From Chlorogloea purpurea SAG 13.99 (GTDB lineage Bacteria; Cyanobacteriota; Cyanobacteriia; Cyanobacteriales; Microcystaceae): a stretch of DNA of 64,000 nucleotides. The position numbers and the translations under genes were made by a program. Of the stretch, positions 54,818-63,959 are shown piece by piece; the first letter of the stretch is position 1; every line of letters begins with the position of its first letter. The notes beneath the pieces were generated by a model. It was given only the letters and a program-made list of their open reading frames with translations, was not told where the DNA came from and ran no database searches. The stretch covers positions 1-64,000 of the forward strand of contig JADQBB010000019.1 in assembly GCA_016903695.1 (NCBI GenBank). Direction: 5' to 3'.

Positions 54818-55090
54818 TTACACATCGTTATTTCTAGCGATAAGACCCCAGAGGAAGATCGCGACCATAGCGCCTATTACCGCTACGAATAGCCCAGGAA
54901 TACTTAAAGTAGTAGCCGTTAGTTGTAAAGTACCCGCCGTTAAGAGGGTGTAAAGTGTACCGCCGATGAAAGCGCCGATAATACCTAAAATGATCGTGGC
55001 GATAATGCCACCGCCTTGCGCCCCAGGATAAATCGCTTTGGCGATAGCGCCTGCTAAAAGCCCTAAAATAGCCCATGCAATGATATTCAT
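54818..55090 (-). CDS. GlsB/YeaQ/YmgE family stress membrane protein
   Basis: A 90-residue protein with three hydrophobic, glycine-rich helices: WAILGLLAGAIAKAIYPG, GGGIIATIILGIIGAFIGG and SIPGLFVAVIGAMVAIFLWGLI. This is the transglycosylase-associated/GlsB family, induced by stress in other bacteria and of unclear function. I start at the ATG at 55090, as an upstream TTG in frame is less likely. GGAGAT lies just before it. Confidence 0.92.
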   Translation of the reverse strand: MNIIAWAILGLLAGAIAKAIYPGAQGGGIIATIILGIIGAFIGGTLYTLLTAGTLQLTATTLSIPGLFVAVIGAMVAIFLWGLIARNNDV

Positions 55091-55198
55091 TATATTTATC
55101 TCCAAAAAAGTTTTGTTTTATCTATTACTATGTTCTCTGAAAATCATCACACCGGCTTCTTTCGTAAGTGGGAACATATAGGAGTCTAAAGAAATATC

Positions 55199-56530
55199 TC
55201 ATGACTTTTTAAATCCCTTGTTCGTCTTACCCTTGGTATTCTTCTCTTTGACTTTAGCTTTATTTACCTCTAACACCGCGTCTTGGAAGAGATTATGTAG
55301 ATGGAGGGGTACGCTGGCAATTTCCGGTAGAGTAGGTTCGATCGCTTTATTATATTGAGCCAATAAGGGCATTAAATGAGTTTCAATAGTAAAATCGGGA
55401 CGGTCTAACATATCCCGCAATTGTTTTTCTAATGCCTCGGGGTATTTTCGGGCTAGATATTTCCAAGGTAAAATATTAATCTCCGGCGATTCTAAATAGT
55501 ATTTGACTAATTTATCGCCGCCGGGGATGCTTTCCGGGTCTGTTGATTGGAGTAAAGTTTCAAACTGCCTGTAGGTGGAGAGGAATACTTGCCCCCAGCG
55601 TGGATGGGCTAAAATCGTCACATTCTCCGCTTTTTTCAGGTTAGGGGGTAATTCAATCTGGGGCTGTACCATTTGCGTCATCGCTTTGCTATTTAACCCC
55701 TTAAGGTTGCTTCCCATCGCCCCGGCTATCTCTTCTAATTCTTCCGCCGATAAGCCCGCTTCCACGGCTAATTCTTCTAAAGATTTATCAGGGTCGAGTC
55801 CCGATTCTTGTAATTGCTTTTCACTACTGAGTTTTTGAAATTCCTGTAGCTTTTTGCCCAATTCGTAGCCCGATAGCGTGACTTCGGGGCCACCGAAGAA
55901 ATCCACGAACTCACGATAGAACTTTTCTACCGATTGCCAAGCTTGCTCTAATAAATCCTCGGCATCGCTATAGAGATACTGGGGATAGTTTTTCTTGAAA
56001 TTGCCCACGGCCACGGCTAATTTCGGTTTACCCAATTTTCCCAGACTCGTGCAGGGACTAGAAAAAATCCAATTATCTTCATCTAGGGGGGTAATTTGTA
56101 CGAGGAGGATTTCCCCCGGTTTATACCTTTCCATCGCCGCGGCGATAGCGACATCGTTGGGAATCACTACATAAGTTTTAGCCGTGGTCATATTCATGAG
56201 TTTGAATCGGCCTTCGCTAATTTCTTGAATCATGAATAAACCGATAAAACTGCGATGCCAATGGGCTAGTAACTGGCGGTCTTCAGGGGTGAGAGAAAAA
56301 GATGAACCGTCATCTTGAAATAATTGAATGACGGTTTTATCTCCCACTTTACCTTCTATTAGAAATCGATCGATCAACAGTTCCTGCTGGCTCATATTAT
56401 CTTGGGGCTTGAAGCGCATTCCCTCGGCACAGAACTTTTCTAAAGCCACGGCTAACTCGCCCTCTGCGTCCATCACGAAGTCCGTTAGACACTGTTTGAC
56501 AAATTTTGATCGTTCTAATAATCCCTGCAT
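55199..56530 (-). CDS. Conserved cyanobacterial hypothetical protein
   Basis: A 443-residue soluble protein with no signal peptide and no membrane segment. I do not recognise a characterised family. It has a beta-rich first half (VIQLFQDDGSSFSLTPEDRQLLAHWHRSFIGLF, LVQITPLDEDNWIFSSPCTSLGKLGKPK) and a helical second half (SAEELEEIAGAMGSNLK, LPWKYLARKYPEALEKQLRDM). The C-terminus is lysine-rich (KVKEKNTKGKTNKGFKKS). It begins 20 nt after the SDR gene on the same strand and could be co-transcribed with it. Confidence 0.75.
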   Translation of the reverse strand: MQGLLERSKFVKQCLTDFVMDAEGELAVALEKFCAEGMRFKPQDNMSQQELLIDRFLIEGKVGDKTVIQLFQDDGSSFSLTPEDRQLLAHWHRSFIGLFMIQEISEGRFKLMNMTTAKTYVVIPNDVAIAAAMERYKPGEILLVQITPLDEDNWIFSSPCTSLGKLGKPKLAVAVGNFKKNYPQYLYSDAEDLLEQAWQSVEKFYREFVDFFGGPEVTLSGYELGKKLQEFQKLSSEKQLQESGLDPDKSLEELAVEAGLSAEELEEIAGAMGSNLKGLNSKAMTQMVQPQIELPPNLKKAENVTILAHPRWGQVFLSTYRQFETLLQSTDPESIPGGDKLVKYYLESPEINILPWKYLARKYPEALEKQLRDMLDRPDFTIETHLMPLLAQYNKAIEPTLPEIASVPLHLHNLFQDAVLEVNKAKVKEKNTKGKTNKGFKKS

Positions 56531-56550
56531 GATCCATCCCTATAAAAAAT

Positions 56551-57408
56551 TTAACTGTTAACTACTTCACCGCCGTTAGGGTGTAGTATTTGACCAGAGA
56601 AATAACTGCCATCGGCGGAAGCTAAAAACACGAAACTCGGTGCTACTTCTTCCGGTTGACCCGCCCTCTGCATCGGTACTTGTGCGCCGAAACTTGCTAC
56701 TTTTTCCTCATCGAATGTGGAAGGAATTAAAGGAGTCCAAATCGGCCCAGGTGCCACGCCGTTAACCCTGATTCCCTTCTTAACTAAAGATTGAGAAAGG
56801 GAGCGGGTAAAAGCGACTATTGCGCCTTTTGTCGATGAATAATCCAATAATTGGGGATTACCTTTATAGGCAGTGACGGAAGTGGTATTAATAATACTAC
56901 TACCTTCAGGCAGATGGGGTAAAGCTGCTTTGGTAAGATAGAACATGGAGAAAATGTTAGTTCTAAAAGTCTTTTCCAGTTGTTCGGCAGTAATATCCTC
57001 GATACTTTCTTGGGGATGTTGTTCGGCCGCGTTATTAACGAGAATGTCTAAACCTCCGAATTCTTCCACAGTTTTTTCTACCGCTTCCCGACAGAAACTT
57101 TCGTCACCTATATCTCCCGCTATTAACAAACAATGCTGGCCGATTTCCTCCACTATCTGTTTAGTTTTTTCCGCGTCTTCGTGTTCGTTGAGATATACGA
57201 TCGTCATATCAGCACCTTCTTTCGCATAAGCTACAGCTACGGCTCTACCGATGCCACTATCTCCCCCGGTAATCAGGGCCACCTTGCCTTTCAATTTGCC
57301 GCTACCGGGGTTAGAACCTTTAAACTCGGGGCTAGGAGACATTTCCGATTCTTTACCAGGTTGGGATTCTTGAGTCTGGGGCGGTTGCAGTTGTTTGCTC
57401 TCGGACAT
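56551..57408 (-). CDS. SDR family oxidoreductase
   Basis: A 285-residue short-chain dehydrogenase. After a polar N-terminal extension, the cofactor motif is VALITGGDSGIGRAVAV, then LVNNAAEQHPQ, catalytic Ser in NTTSVTA and Tyr-X3-Lys in LLDYSSTKGA, with GVAPGPIWTPLIPSTF and the family end SYFSGQILHPNGGEVV. It resembles the YhdF/GsiB-type stress SDRs. Substrate is unknown; NADP(H) or NAD(H) use cannot be decided by eye. Confidence 0.93.
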   Translation of the reverse strand: MSESKQLQPPQTQESQPGKESEMSPSPEFKGSNPGSGKLKGKVALITGGDSGIGRAVAVAYAKEGADMTIVYLNEHEDAEKTKQIVEEIGQHCLLIAGDIGDESFCREAVEKTVEEFGGLDILVNNAAEQHPQESIEDITAEQLEKTFRTNIFSMFYLTKAALPHLPEGSSIINTTSVTAYKGNPQLLDYSSTKGAIVAFTRSLSQSLVKKGIRVNGVAPGPIWTPLIPSTFDEEKVASFGAQVPMQRAGQPEEVAPSFVFLASADGSYFSGQILHPNGGEVVNS

Positions 57409-57659
57409 AAATAATTACTCCTTAAGTATGAATGTTTTAAAAATCTCACAATCTGTAAGTTCATACATCAATAATTAGAGGTATTATCTATGGCAACTTT
57501 AGGTATAAAAACCACAGTAAAGCAGGTGTTTGAGCGTCTTTCTATCCCTAATGAGATAGATTTGCCAGTTAACAATATTGACCCTTGACAGATGTGTTTA
57601 ATGATGAGCTTAGGGCAAACTAATAATTATTAATTTTAAAACTAAATTAAGAGGTTTAT

Positions 57660-57896
57660 ATGAAAGGACAAATGTGCTGGCTTTGCCAAAGCTCAGGTGA
57701 TGGAGAAAAAATTCTTTACCTGAGATTAAGCCCTTACGAAGCTTGGCAACCTTATTATTCTCTACCTAAAATTTCCGTACCCGATTACAGAGATTTTCCT
57801 AACGGTTCTAAAGGTTGGGCTACCTGTCAAAAATTATTAAAGGCGGGTTGGAAATTGTTGCCGAGTTATCAAACCTCGGAACTTTTAGCTAGTTAG
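57660..57896 (+). CDS. Small hypothetical protein with paired cysteines
   Basis: A 78-residue soluble protein beginning MKGQMCWLCQSSGDGEKILYLRLSPYE. The C-W-L-C pair might bind a metal or be redox-active, but a second pair is missing (only one further cysteine, in WATCQKLLKAG). AAGAGG lies about 6 nt before the ATG. It is in no family I know. It overlaps the 3' end of the convergent PEP-synthase-like gene by 8 nt. Confidence 0.65.
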   Translation: MKGQMCWLCQSSGDGEKILYLRLSPYEAWQPYYSLPKISVPDYRDFPNGSKGWATCQKLLKAGWKLLPSYQTSELLAS

Positions 57897-60111
57897 AATT
57901 TCGGGCTTTCTCCAGTAATAACCGTCTCTCCGCGCGAGCGATCGCCGAATAAGTATCTACGACGGCTTCCGGTTCCACAGAAATTGCAGTGATGCCCCAC
58001 TTGACTAAATTCTCGATAATATCAGGATATTGAGTCACTCCATGACCGCAGATAGAGCATGGAATCCCCGCATTATTGGCCCCTGTGATCAATTGTTGTA
58101 GGGCGACTGATAAAGCTTGGTGTTGTAAATTAAAATAGTTACTTCCTAAAGGGTCTTCTCGATCGACTCCTAACATTAATCGAGTTAGATCATTACTACC
58201 TATAGCAATTCCTTGGACTCCCGCTTCGGCAAAATACGGCATTAAAAATAACACGGAGGGCACTTCCGCCATGATCCATAATTTAAAAGCGGGAATCTGG
58301 AACAGTTGCCACTGGGTGACACGATTTTTACAAAAGATGAATTCTTCCACACCGCGCACGAAAGGCAATATGAGATTAAAGTTACCGTAACCGGCTAGCT
58401 GTACCCGCCGCAGTGCCTGTAATTGTATATCAAATACGATCGGTTCTAATGTATACCCGTAAGTTCCTTTTTGGCGCAAAAACCCAGTGTCAATTTCTCT
58501 TTCCGTGACCGACCAATCCCAAGAGCGATAAAATATCGGTTTGGGGCTGAAAGCGCGGGCGAATGTAAGCATTAATAGACTTAACTCTTCGATGAACTTA
58601 TCGCGTTTGGAAATTTCCAACCATTGCTGTAAAGGTTTCCGGGCGAGTAATTCCAATATCATCCATTCTCCCCTCAATAAACCCACCCCATCCACTGGCA
58701 AATTAATCACGTCCCCTAGTTTGTCGGTTTGGCTCAAATTCACCATCAATTTTGTCCCCAGAGGAGAAGATAAATACTCTTCGGGTGCGATCGAGGCGGT
58801 CACGCCAGGTGCGACAGATGATAAAGTGGTGGAAACTATCCCCTTATAACCATCTACCACGATTTTATCCCCCGAAGTTAGCTTGCTCGTGGCCCCATTC
58901 ACCCCTACCAAGCAAACGATACCCAACTCCCTGGCTAAGATAGCCCCGTGACTCGTCATGCCACCCCGCTCGGTTATGATGCCTTTTATACTCTTTAAAT
59001 AGGGCAACCAATGAGGATTAATTGCTGGTGTGACGAGGATAGTATCTTCTCCTAAGTTTTCTGTTAACACCGTCTCCCCGTCTAACACCCGTACCATTCC
59101 CTGTACTATACCGGCAGAAGCGATCATGCCTTTCAATAGGGGTTGATTTTCCAAGTGTCCCCAGGAGTAATCCCAACCCAATATGTATACAGAGGGAGAG
59201 GAATCAGGGGATTCTTTAACTAATAACCACTTCATCGATCGTACTTGTAAGTATTCCCGCGCCAATCGATGCCATAAATCCCATAATAAATTTAAAGATT
59301 CTCTCTCTAAAGTGTAGCTATCCTGTTCGCCGTTATCAAATAGCTTAAAAGCTAAAGAGCTATCTTCACCGCGGATACTGTAAACTAAATTTTTATTACC
59401 CAAATTTTGTTCGTAAATTTCCCCGGTTTCAGCATCTAGCTTGTAAATATCGGGTAGAACTTGCCCCCCTGACAAACTGTGTCCTAATCCCCAGGTGGAT
59501 TCTATAATTAATCCCGTATCTTGGAGTTTTATCGTTCCTGAAATATCGGCATTAATAACAGGTTGAACGATAATTGCCATCTGCACTTTTTCTATGGCTA
59601 TTCCCAACTTTTGCCAGTAAAATAAACTCTTCGCCGTGAATAGATTCGCCCATATTTTTTTAATTCCCCTGGATAGGGAAGCCACATCATTTTTGATAAT
59701 CTCCGAAGGAAATAATCCCCCGGTTTTTGGGAGGGAGTAATTAGAAGCCAGTGGGGAGGCGCGTAAAATTAGAGCGGGTGAATTTAGTTTTTGCGCCGCC
59801 GTCTCTATTTCTCTTAACCATTCCCCGGAAAAATTAGCGGCTAAAATACATTGCCGCATCTGTCGGGCTACTAACTGTAAAGCTTGATAGTTGTCTATAT
59901 CTATATACAAAGAAGATTGAGGGAAATCCGCTAGTAGAGATTCGGTATCATCTAAACCATTGATGAAAGCGTTAAAAGTTGCGGTACTAATTACAAAACC
60001 TGGTAATACGGGGAAATTACGCTGTTTTAATCGGCTCAAAGCCAAAGCTTTTTCACCTACTAAAGTAAGTTGCGGGGACTGAATACGATCGAGCCAATAA
60101 AGACTTAACAC
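57889..60111 (-). CDS. PEP synthase-like phosphohistidine enzyme
   Basis: A 740-residue protein with the three-part PEP synthase/PPDK order. The N-terminal ATP-grasp-like region has LVGEKALALSRLKQRNFPVLPGFVIS but a degenerate ATP site (ILRASPLASNYSLPKTGG). The swivelling histidine domain has ERGGMTSHGAILARELGIVCLVG (histidine near residue 385). The C-terminal TIM-barrel includes GVGLLRGEWMILE, GVQGIAIGSNDLTRLMLGVDRED and the cysteine motif CSICGHG. Canonical PEP synthase is about 800 residues. Here the ATP part is altered, so the reaction is uncertain. Phosphoryl transfer between pyruvate and PEP or another acceptor is the family role. Confidence 0.8.
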   Translation of the reverse strand: MLSLYWLDRIQSPQLTLVGEKALALSRLKQRNFPVLPGFVISTATFNAFINGLDDTESLLADFPQSSLYIDIDNYQALQLVARQMRQCILAANFSGEWLREIETAAQKLNSPALILRASPLASNYSLPKTGGLFPSEIIKNDVASLSRGIKKIWANLFTAKSLFYWQKLGIAIEKVQMAIIVQPVINADISGTIKLQDTGLIIESTWGLGHSLSGGQVLPDIYKLDAETGEIYEQNLGNKNLVYSIRGEDSSLAFKLFDNGEQDSYTLERESLNLLWDLWHRLAREYLQVRSMKWLLVKESPDSSPSVYILGWDYSWGHLENQPLLKGMIASAGIVQGMVRVLDGETVLTENLGEDTILVTPAINPHWLPYLKSIKGIITERGGMTSHGAILARELGIVCLVGVNGATSKLTSGDKIVVDGYKGIVSTTLSSVAPGVTASIAPEEYLSSPLGTKLMVNLSQTDKLGDVINLPVDGVGLLRGEWMILELLARKPLQQWLEISKRDKFIEELSLLMLTFARAFSPKPIFYRSWDWSVTEREIDTGFLRQKGTYGYTLEPIVFDIQLQALRRVQLAGYGNFNLILPFVRGVEEFIFCKNRVTQWQLFQIPAFKLWIMAEVPSVLFLMPYFAEAGVQGIAIGSNDLTRLMLGVDREDPLGSNYFNLQHQALSVALQQLITGANNAGIPCSICGHGVTQYPDIIENLVKWGITAISVEPEAVVDTYSAIARAERRLLLEKARNSN

Positions 60112-60178
60112 AGATTTTTTTGGGAAAAGGCGGTCTGGAAGGAAATTTTATGAACGGCTAAAATTGGCAATAAGGGGT

Positions 60179-60448
60179 TTAAATCGCCTGTATCCACTCT
60201 TTCACCTCGTATTCCGTCCAGATCCCGTTTTTCCAGTAGGGATCGGATTGAATTAATTCTCGCACTTCTATTTCATTTTCCGCCTCATAAATGCCGAATA
60301 CTTTACTAATATCGGCGGTAGGCCCTATAGTTACCAATATTCCCCGTTCTTTTTGACTTTTTAACCCCTGTAAATGAGCTTCTCTATAGGGCGATCGTTT
60401 TTCCTGAACATCCTCGCAGTAACTACCCCACATCACGTATTTCGGCAT
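60179..60448 (-). CDS. YciI family protein
   Basis: An 89-residue protein with the YciI/ferredoxin-like alpha-beta fold: YVMWGSYCEDVQEKRSPYREAHLQGLKSQKERG and GIYEAENEIEVRELIQSDPY. Conserved histidine and arginine in REAHL are the putative active site of this family, whose reaction is unknown in general. It is a small soluble protein, 67 nt upstream of the PEP-synthase-like gene on the same strand. Confidence 0.9.
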   Translation of the reverse strand: MPKYVMWGSYCEDVQEKRSPYREAHLQGLKSQKERGILVTIGPTADISKVFGIYEAENEIEVRELIQSDPYWKNGIWTEYEVKEWIQAI

Positions 60449-60536
60449 AATTTTTTTTCGATTATAAATTAGTTATTGGGCAAATTTTACCTCATAGATG
60501 TTAAAAATAGGGGACGAATCCAAAATTAATCGATGC

Positions 60537-61682
60537 TTAATCGAGGGGTTTCTGGAGTTGAGACTGTAAAGACTCACTACCATCGATCGTTAAACCGCAC
60601 AGGTGACGGGTCTTTAAAAAAGTTACCGATTTAGATTCGGCATTGCTGAAGTATAGCCAGCGACTGCCATCGGGTAAATCCTCTAGAGATGCGAGACTTT
60701 GGGTTAACCAAATAACAGGTAATACAGGTAAAGAAAGGGGATTAGCTGTTTCTAGGGGTTCTATTGCCGCTAAGGTTTCTAAAACCGCCCCGTTGCCGTG
60801 TATCAAGCCGGTTTCCGCCGTCCATAGTTGTACGTTCAACTGACAGCGACTCGCGTAGAAATAAAGAGTCGCTGCAGCGATCACGGCCCTTTCAAATTCT
60901 TCTCTATCCCAGGGCGAGGAAGTATCCAGACAGATGATAATTTCCTGTCCACCGGTGATGACCTCTAATTCCCTGACGCGAAATTCCCCCAGACGGGCGC
61001 TACTACGCCAATGGATCAAACGGGTAGGGTCTCCGTAACGATAGGCCCTCAAGGTGCGAGTTACCCCCTCGGTGGCGTTTTGATAACGGGAATTACTTTG
61101 GAGATTAATATTATCGTCCCTGCCGATCGTATCCACAATAGGACACCTGGATAAATTATACACCCGGGGATAAACGATCGCTTTCGCTCCGGCGCTGCGC
61201 CCCCGACGACTCCAGAATAAACCGAAGGGCGCACCGGTGCGTAACTGCACATCCTGCCAGCGATAAACACCCCTGACGCTCGTAGGTAGCACGTAAGTCC
61301 AGCGATAATGGCTATCTGGTGCGATCGCTTCGATACTTTCTTTCTGGGGTAGGGCCAACACAGAAGGCACTAAATCCCAACACTCCAAAAGACTGGCGAG
61401 ATGTTTCCCCGTATTCTTCACATTTAACTGTACTACCATCTCATCCCCGGCGTGAACGGCGGCTATCGGTAAACGCTGAACCTGTAAAGGTCGTAAACTA
61501 CGCCCCGGTAATACCGCGCCGATAATCAATAAAGCCAACATCGTGCCGCAGAGTACGTATAACCATCCCGCCATAGTATTAGTGGCAGCGCCGAAAAAAC
61601 AAATAGCCACGCCGATAATCACCCCCCCGGCGTAGGAAGGTAGACAATAACGATTTTCTAGGGCTGACAGTCTATCAAGCAT
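60537..61682 (-). CDS. DUF58 domain-containing protein
   Basis: A 381-residue protein with two N-terminal hydrophobic segments (about 18-36 and 38-58), then a beta-rich region, and the DUF58 signature GDPTRLIHWRSSARLGEFRVRELE near residue 225, leading into a VWA-like IIICLDTSSPWDREEFERAV. DUF58 proteins are membrane-linked, usually paired with a MoxR AAA ATPase that is not seen here. A role in envelope or protein-complex maturation is plausible. It diverges from the multicopper oxidase gene. Confidence 0.88.
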   Translation of the reverse strand: MLDRLSALENRYCLPSYAGGVIIGVAICFFGAATNTMAGWLYVLCGTMLALLIIGAVLPGRSLRPLQVQRLPIAAVHAGDEMVVQLNVKNTGKHLASLLECWDLVPSVLALPQKESIEAIAPDSHYRWTYVLPTSVRGVYRWQDVQLRTGAPFGLFWSRRGRSAGAKAIVYPRVYNLSRCPIVDTIGRDDNINLQSNSRYQNATEGVTRTLRAYRYGDPTRLIHWRSSARLGEFRVRELEVITGGQEIIICLDTSSPWDREEFERAVIAAATLYFYASRCQLNVQLWTAETGLIHGNGAVLETLAAIEPLETANPLSLPVLPVIWLTQSLASLEDLPDGSRWLYFSNAESKSVTFLKTRHLCGLTIDGSESLQSQLQKPLD

Positions 61683-61779
61683 GGTTTCAATAATTTTTTA
61701 AGATTTATATCTTTATTTTGCCCATTAACTTCTTAACTATAACTACCGTCGTCTCGACTATAGAGCTTTCCAGTACAAT

Positions 61780-61794
61780 TGAGAATTATTATCT
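61780..61794 (+). promoter_or_regulatory. Candidate Fur box upstream of the iron-uptake operon
   Basis: TGAGAAT-T-ATTATCT matches the 7-1-7 Fur consensus TGATAAT-N-ATTATCA in 12 of 14 positions. It is 52 bp before the ATG of the multicopper oxidase gene, in the divergent region after the DUF58 gene, and overlaps a possible -35 element TTGAGA. This fits repression by Fur when iron is plentiful. Confidence 0.6.
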
Positions 61795-61846
61795 ATTGTT
61801 GCAGTAAAATTATACGGTAGTTGAATTTTATTATCTTTAGCCCCTC

Positions 61847-62842
61847 ATGCCATCGGAAAAATCAGATAACTTGTTTCTTCATCGCCGTCACTTTCTCAAA
61901 TTGTCTTTAGGGACTGGTTTAGGACTCGGCGGTGCCTTTTCCCTGTGGCAGATGTGGCGAGATTCATCGGTTTCGCGGTCGAAGACGATCGCCCCCGTAT
62001 CTCCCCCGCCAACGAGCGCCCCCCCCAACCCGATGACTTTCCTGCGTAATTTCGATTATGGAACTATAAAACAGGAAGGGGGTAAAACCGTCAGAGAATT
62101 TCGGGTGGAGGCTCGTACTTCCCCCCTGCAACTCAACAAAGCAGTTTCTTATATTACGTGGAATCTCAACGGACAAGTACCCGGCCCCACTTTTCGGGCT
62201 ACAGAAGGCGATCGTATCCGAGTTATATTCTACAACCGCGCCGGTCATTCTCATTCTCTGCACTTTCACGGCATACATACCGCCGATGCCGATGGTGTGA
62301 AGCCGGTGCGTAATAACAGCGTTTTCATCTATGAATTCGACGCGAAACCCTACGGCGTACATCTCTACCACTGTCATATCGCCCCTGTGACCCGACACAT
62401 TACTAAAGGGCTATACGGTATGCTTATTATCGATCCGCCCCAACCTAGACCCCCAGCAGACGAGATGGTAATGATCATGGGAGGTTACGACATTAACGAA
62501 GATCGTAAAAACGAACTTTACGCCTTTAACGGTCTACCCGATTATTATATGAATCAACCGATCGCCATCGAGAAAGAGCGTTTGATCCGTCTCTATCTCC
62601 TGAACATGATCGAATACGACCCGGTGGCTACCTTTCACATTCACGCTAACTTTTTTCAAGTCTATCCCACGGGGATGACCCTGACTCCCAGCCACACCAG
62701 CGATGTAATCACCATGGGCACTGCCGAGAGACATATCTTAGAGTTCGCCTATCCCTACACAGGCAAATATATGTTTCACCCCCATCAGGATGACATTGCT
62801 GAGTCAGGTTGTATGGGATTATTCGATGTTAGGGAAACCTAA
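61847..62842 (+). CDS. Tat-exported multicopper oxidase, putative ferroxidase
   Basis: A 331-residue protein. The N-terminus has the twin-arginine motif RRHFLK (residues 13-18) before a hydrophobic stretch, so it should be exported folded. Copper ligands are readable: HFHG (139-142), HCH (175-177), H184, HIH (264-266) and HPH (311-313), forming two cupredoxin domains as in two-domain multicopper oxidases or nitrite-reductase-like enzymes. It follows a Fur box and precedes a lipoprotein and an FTR1-type permease gene, so iron oxidation for uptake is the likely role. Copper-enzyme function is from the family, iron is inferred. Confidence 0.85.
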   Translation: MPSEKSDNLFLHRRHFLKLSLGTGLGLGGAFSLWQMWRDSSVSRSKTIAPVSPPPTSAPPNPMTFLRNFDYGTIKQEGGKTVREFRVEARTSPLQLNKAVSYITWNLNGQVPGPTFRATEGDRIRVIFYNRAGHSHSLHFHGIHTADADGVKPVRNNSVFIYEFDAKPYGVHLYHCHIAPVTRHITKGLYGMLIIDPPQPRPPADEMVMIMGGYDINEDRKNELYAFNGLPDYYMNQPIAIEKERLIRLYLLNMIEYDPVATFHIHANFFQVYPTGMTLTPSHTSDVITMGTAERHILEFAYPYTGKYMFHPHQDDIAESGCMGLFDVRET

Positions 62843-62960
62843 AATTATCAAAAATTATTGATATTATTTCGCAATAATATCTTAAAGTAGAAAGATAGTT
62901 TTTTATCTGTGAGACTCATTGACAAGAAACTATTTGCTCTTATATCTTTCCGTAAAGACC

Positions 62961-63959
62961 ATGCTGAATCGTCGTTTTTGGACGTTTACCACTGCCGTCA
63001 GTCTGACCTTACTGGGTGGCTGCACCCAAAGTGATAAAACCGATACTAGTGTTAATATCTCTCCGTCCCCAGTATCTACAGCCCATAATATGAGCCACGG
63101 GGCGAAGATCAATATTAATAACGCCATACTGTCAGAGTTGGATAAATTAGAAGCCAAATTAGGAATCCCCGCCCTATCCAATCAGATTCAAGCGAGTCGC
63201 CCCTACGGGAGTATTGAAGAATTGGTAACGAAAAAAGTGGTGGCTCAAGACGAATTCGATCGGATAAAAGACATGATCACGATCGAGGATGTAGTCTTAG
63301 TAGGAGAAGCCAGAGACGTAGACTACATAACCAAACTGGGATTGATGAAAGGTCATCTGCTAGTGGCCGACGAACTTTTACAACTGAAAAAACCCCAAGA
63401 AGCCGAACCTCATATCGGTCATCCCGTCGAAGAAATTTATGCTGACGTGGAAGACCAATTAACAGAGAGAAAAGTCCCAGAGTTTAAAACTACTTTAATC
63501 GCCCTGCAAGACCAAGTGAAAGCGGGAGCGAAAGACGCAGCAAAAGTAACGAGCGAGTTTAAAAGTTCCATGCAAGCTGTGGATAATGCGATCGCTGTTC
63601 TGCCCGAATCCCAGCGTCAGTCACCGGAATTTATTTTCAAAGTGATCAACGGGTTATTAGATACCGCTAACTCGGAATACGGGGCCGCCGTATCTAATAA
63701 TAAAATAACGGCGGCGATCGAGTATCAAGACTCGAGAGGCTTCGTCATCTACGCTGATCGATTATATGCAATGATCGCCCCTACCATCAAGAAAAGCGAT
63801 GCCAAAAGTCACGGAGAGATAGAAAAAAATCTCACCGAGTTAAAAAAAGTGTGGCCCGACGTGCAACCGCCTGCGACTCCGGTAAAAACACCCGAAGAAG
63901 TCACCACACTGATTAAAAATATCGAGAAAGCCACTACAGCAATAACAACAAAACCGTGA
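62961..63959 (+). CDS. Lipoprotein with helix-hairpin-helix domain, iron-uptake associated
   Basis: A 332-residue lipoprotein. The signal MLNRRFWTFTTAVSLTLLGGC has lipobox LGGC with Cys21. Residues about 48-105 form a ComEA-like helix-hairpin-helix (ININNAILSELDKLEAKLGIPALSNQI, RPYGSIEELVTKKV). The rest is helical, with a histidine-bearing segment KGHLLVADELLQLKKPQEAEPHIGHPVEEIY that could bind metal. A weak likeness to imelysin/EfeO-type iron proteins is possible but unproven. ATG at 62961 is chosen over a TTG at 62919. Its stop overlaps the FTR1 start by one base. Confidence 0.75.
   Translation: MLNRRFWTFTTAVSLTLLGGCTQSDKTDTSVNISPSPVSTAHNMSHGAKININNAILSELDKLEAKLGIPALSNQIQASRPYGSIEELVTKKVVAQDEFDRIKDMITIEDVVLVGEARDVDYITKLGLMKGHLLVADELLQLKKPQEAEPHIGHPVEEIYADVEDQLTERKVPEFKTTLIALQDQVKAGAKDAAKVTSEFKSSMQAVDNAIAVLPESQRQSPEFIFKVINGLLDTANSEYGAAVSNNKITAAIEYQDSRGFVIYADRLYAMIAPTIKKSDAKSHGEIEKNLTELKKVWPDVQPPATPVKTPEEVTTLIKNIEKATTAITTKP

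Noticed and set aside
57490-57588. 32-codon plus-strand frame
   Set aside because: Starts ATG and reads through ordinary codons, but there is no ribosome site and I know no relative. It could be a remnant. Left out.
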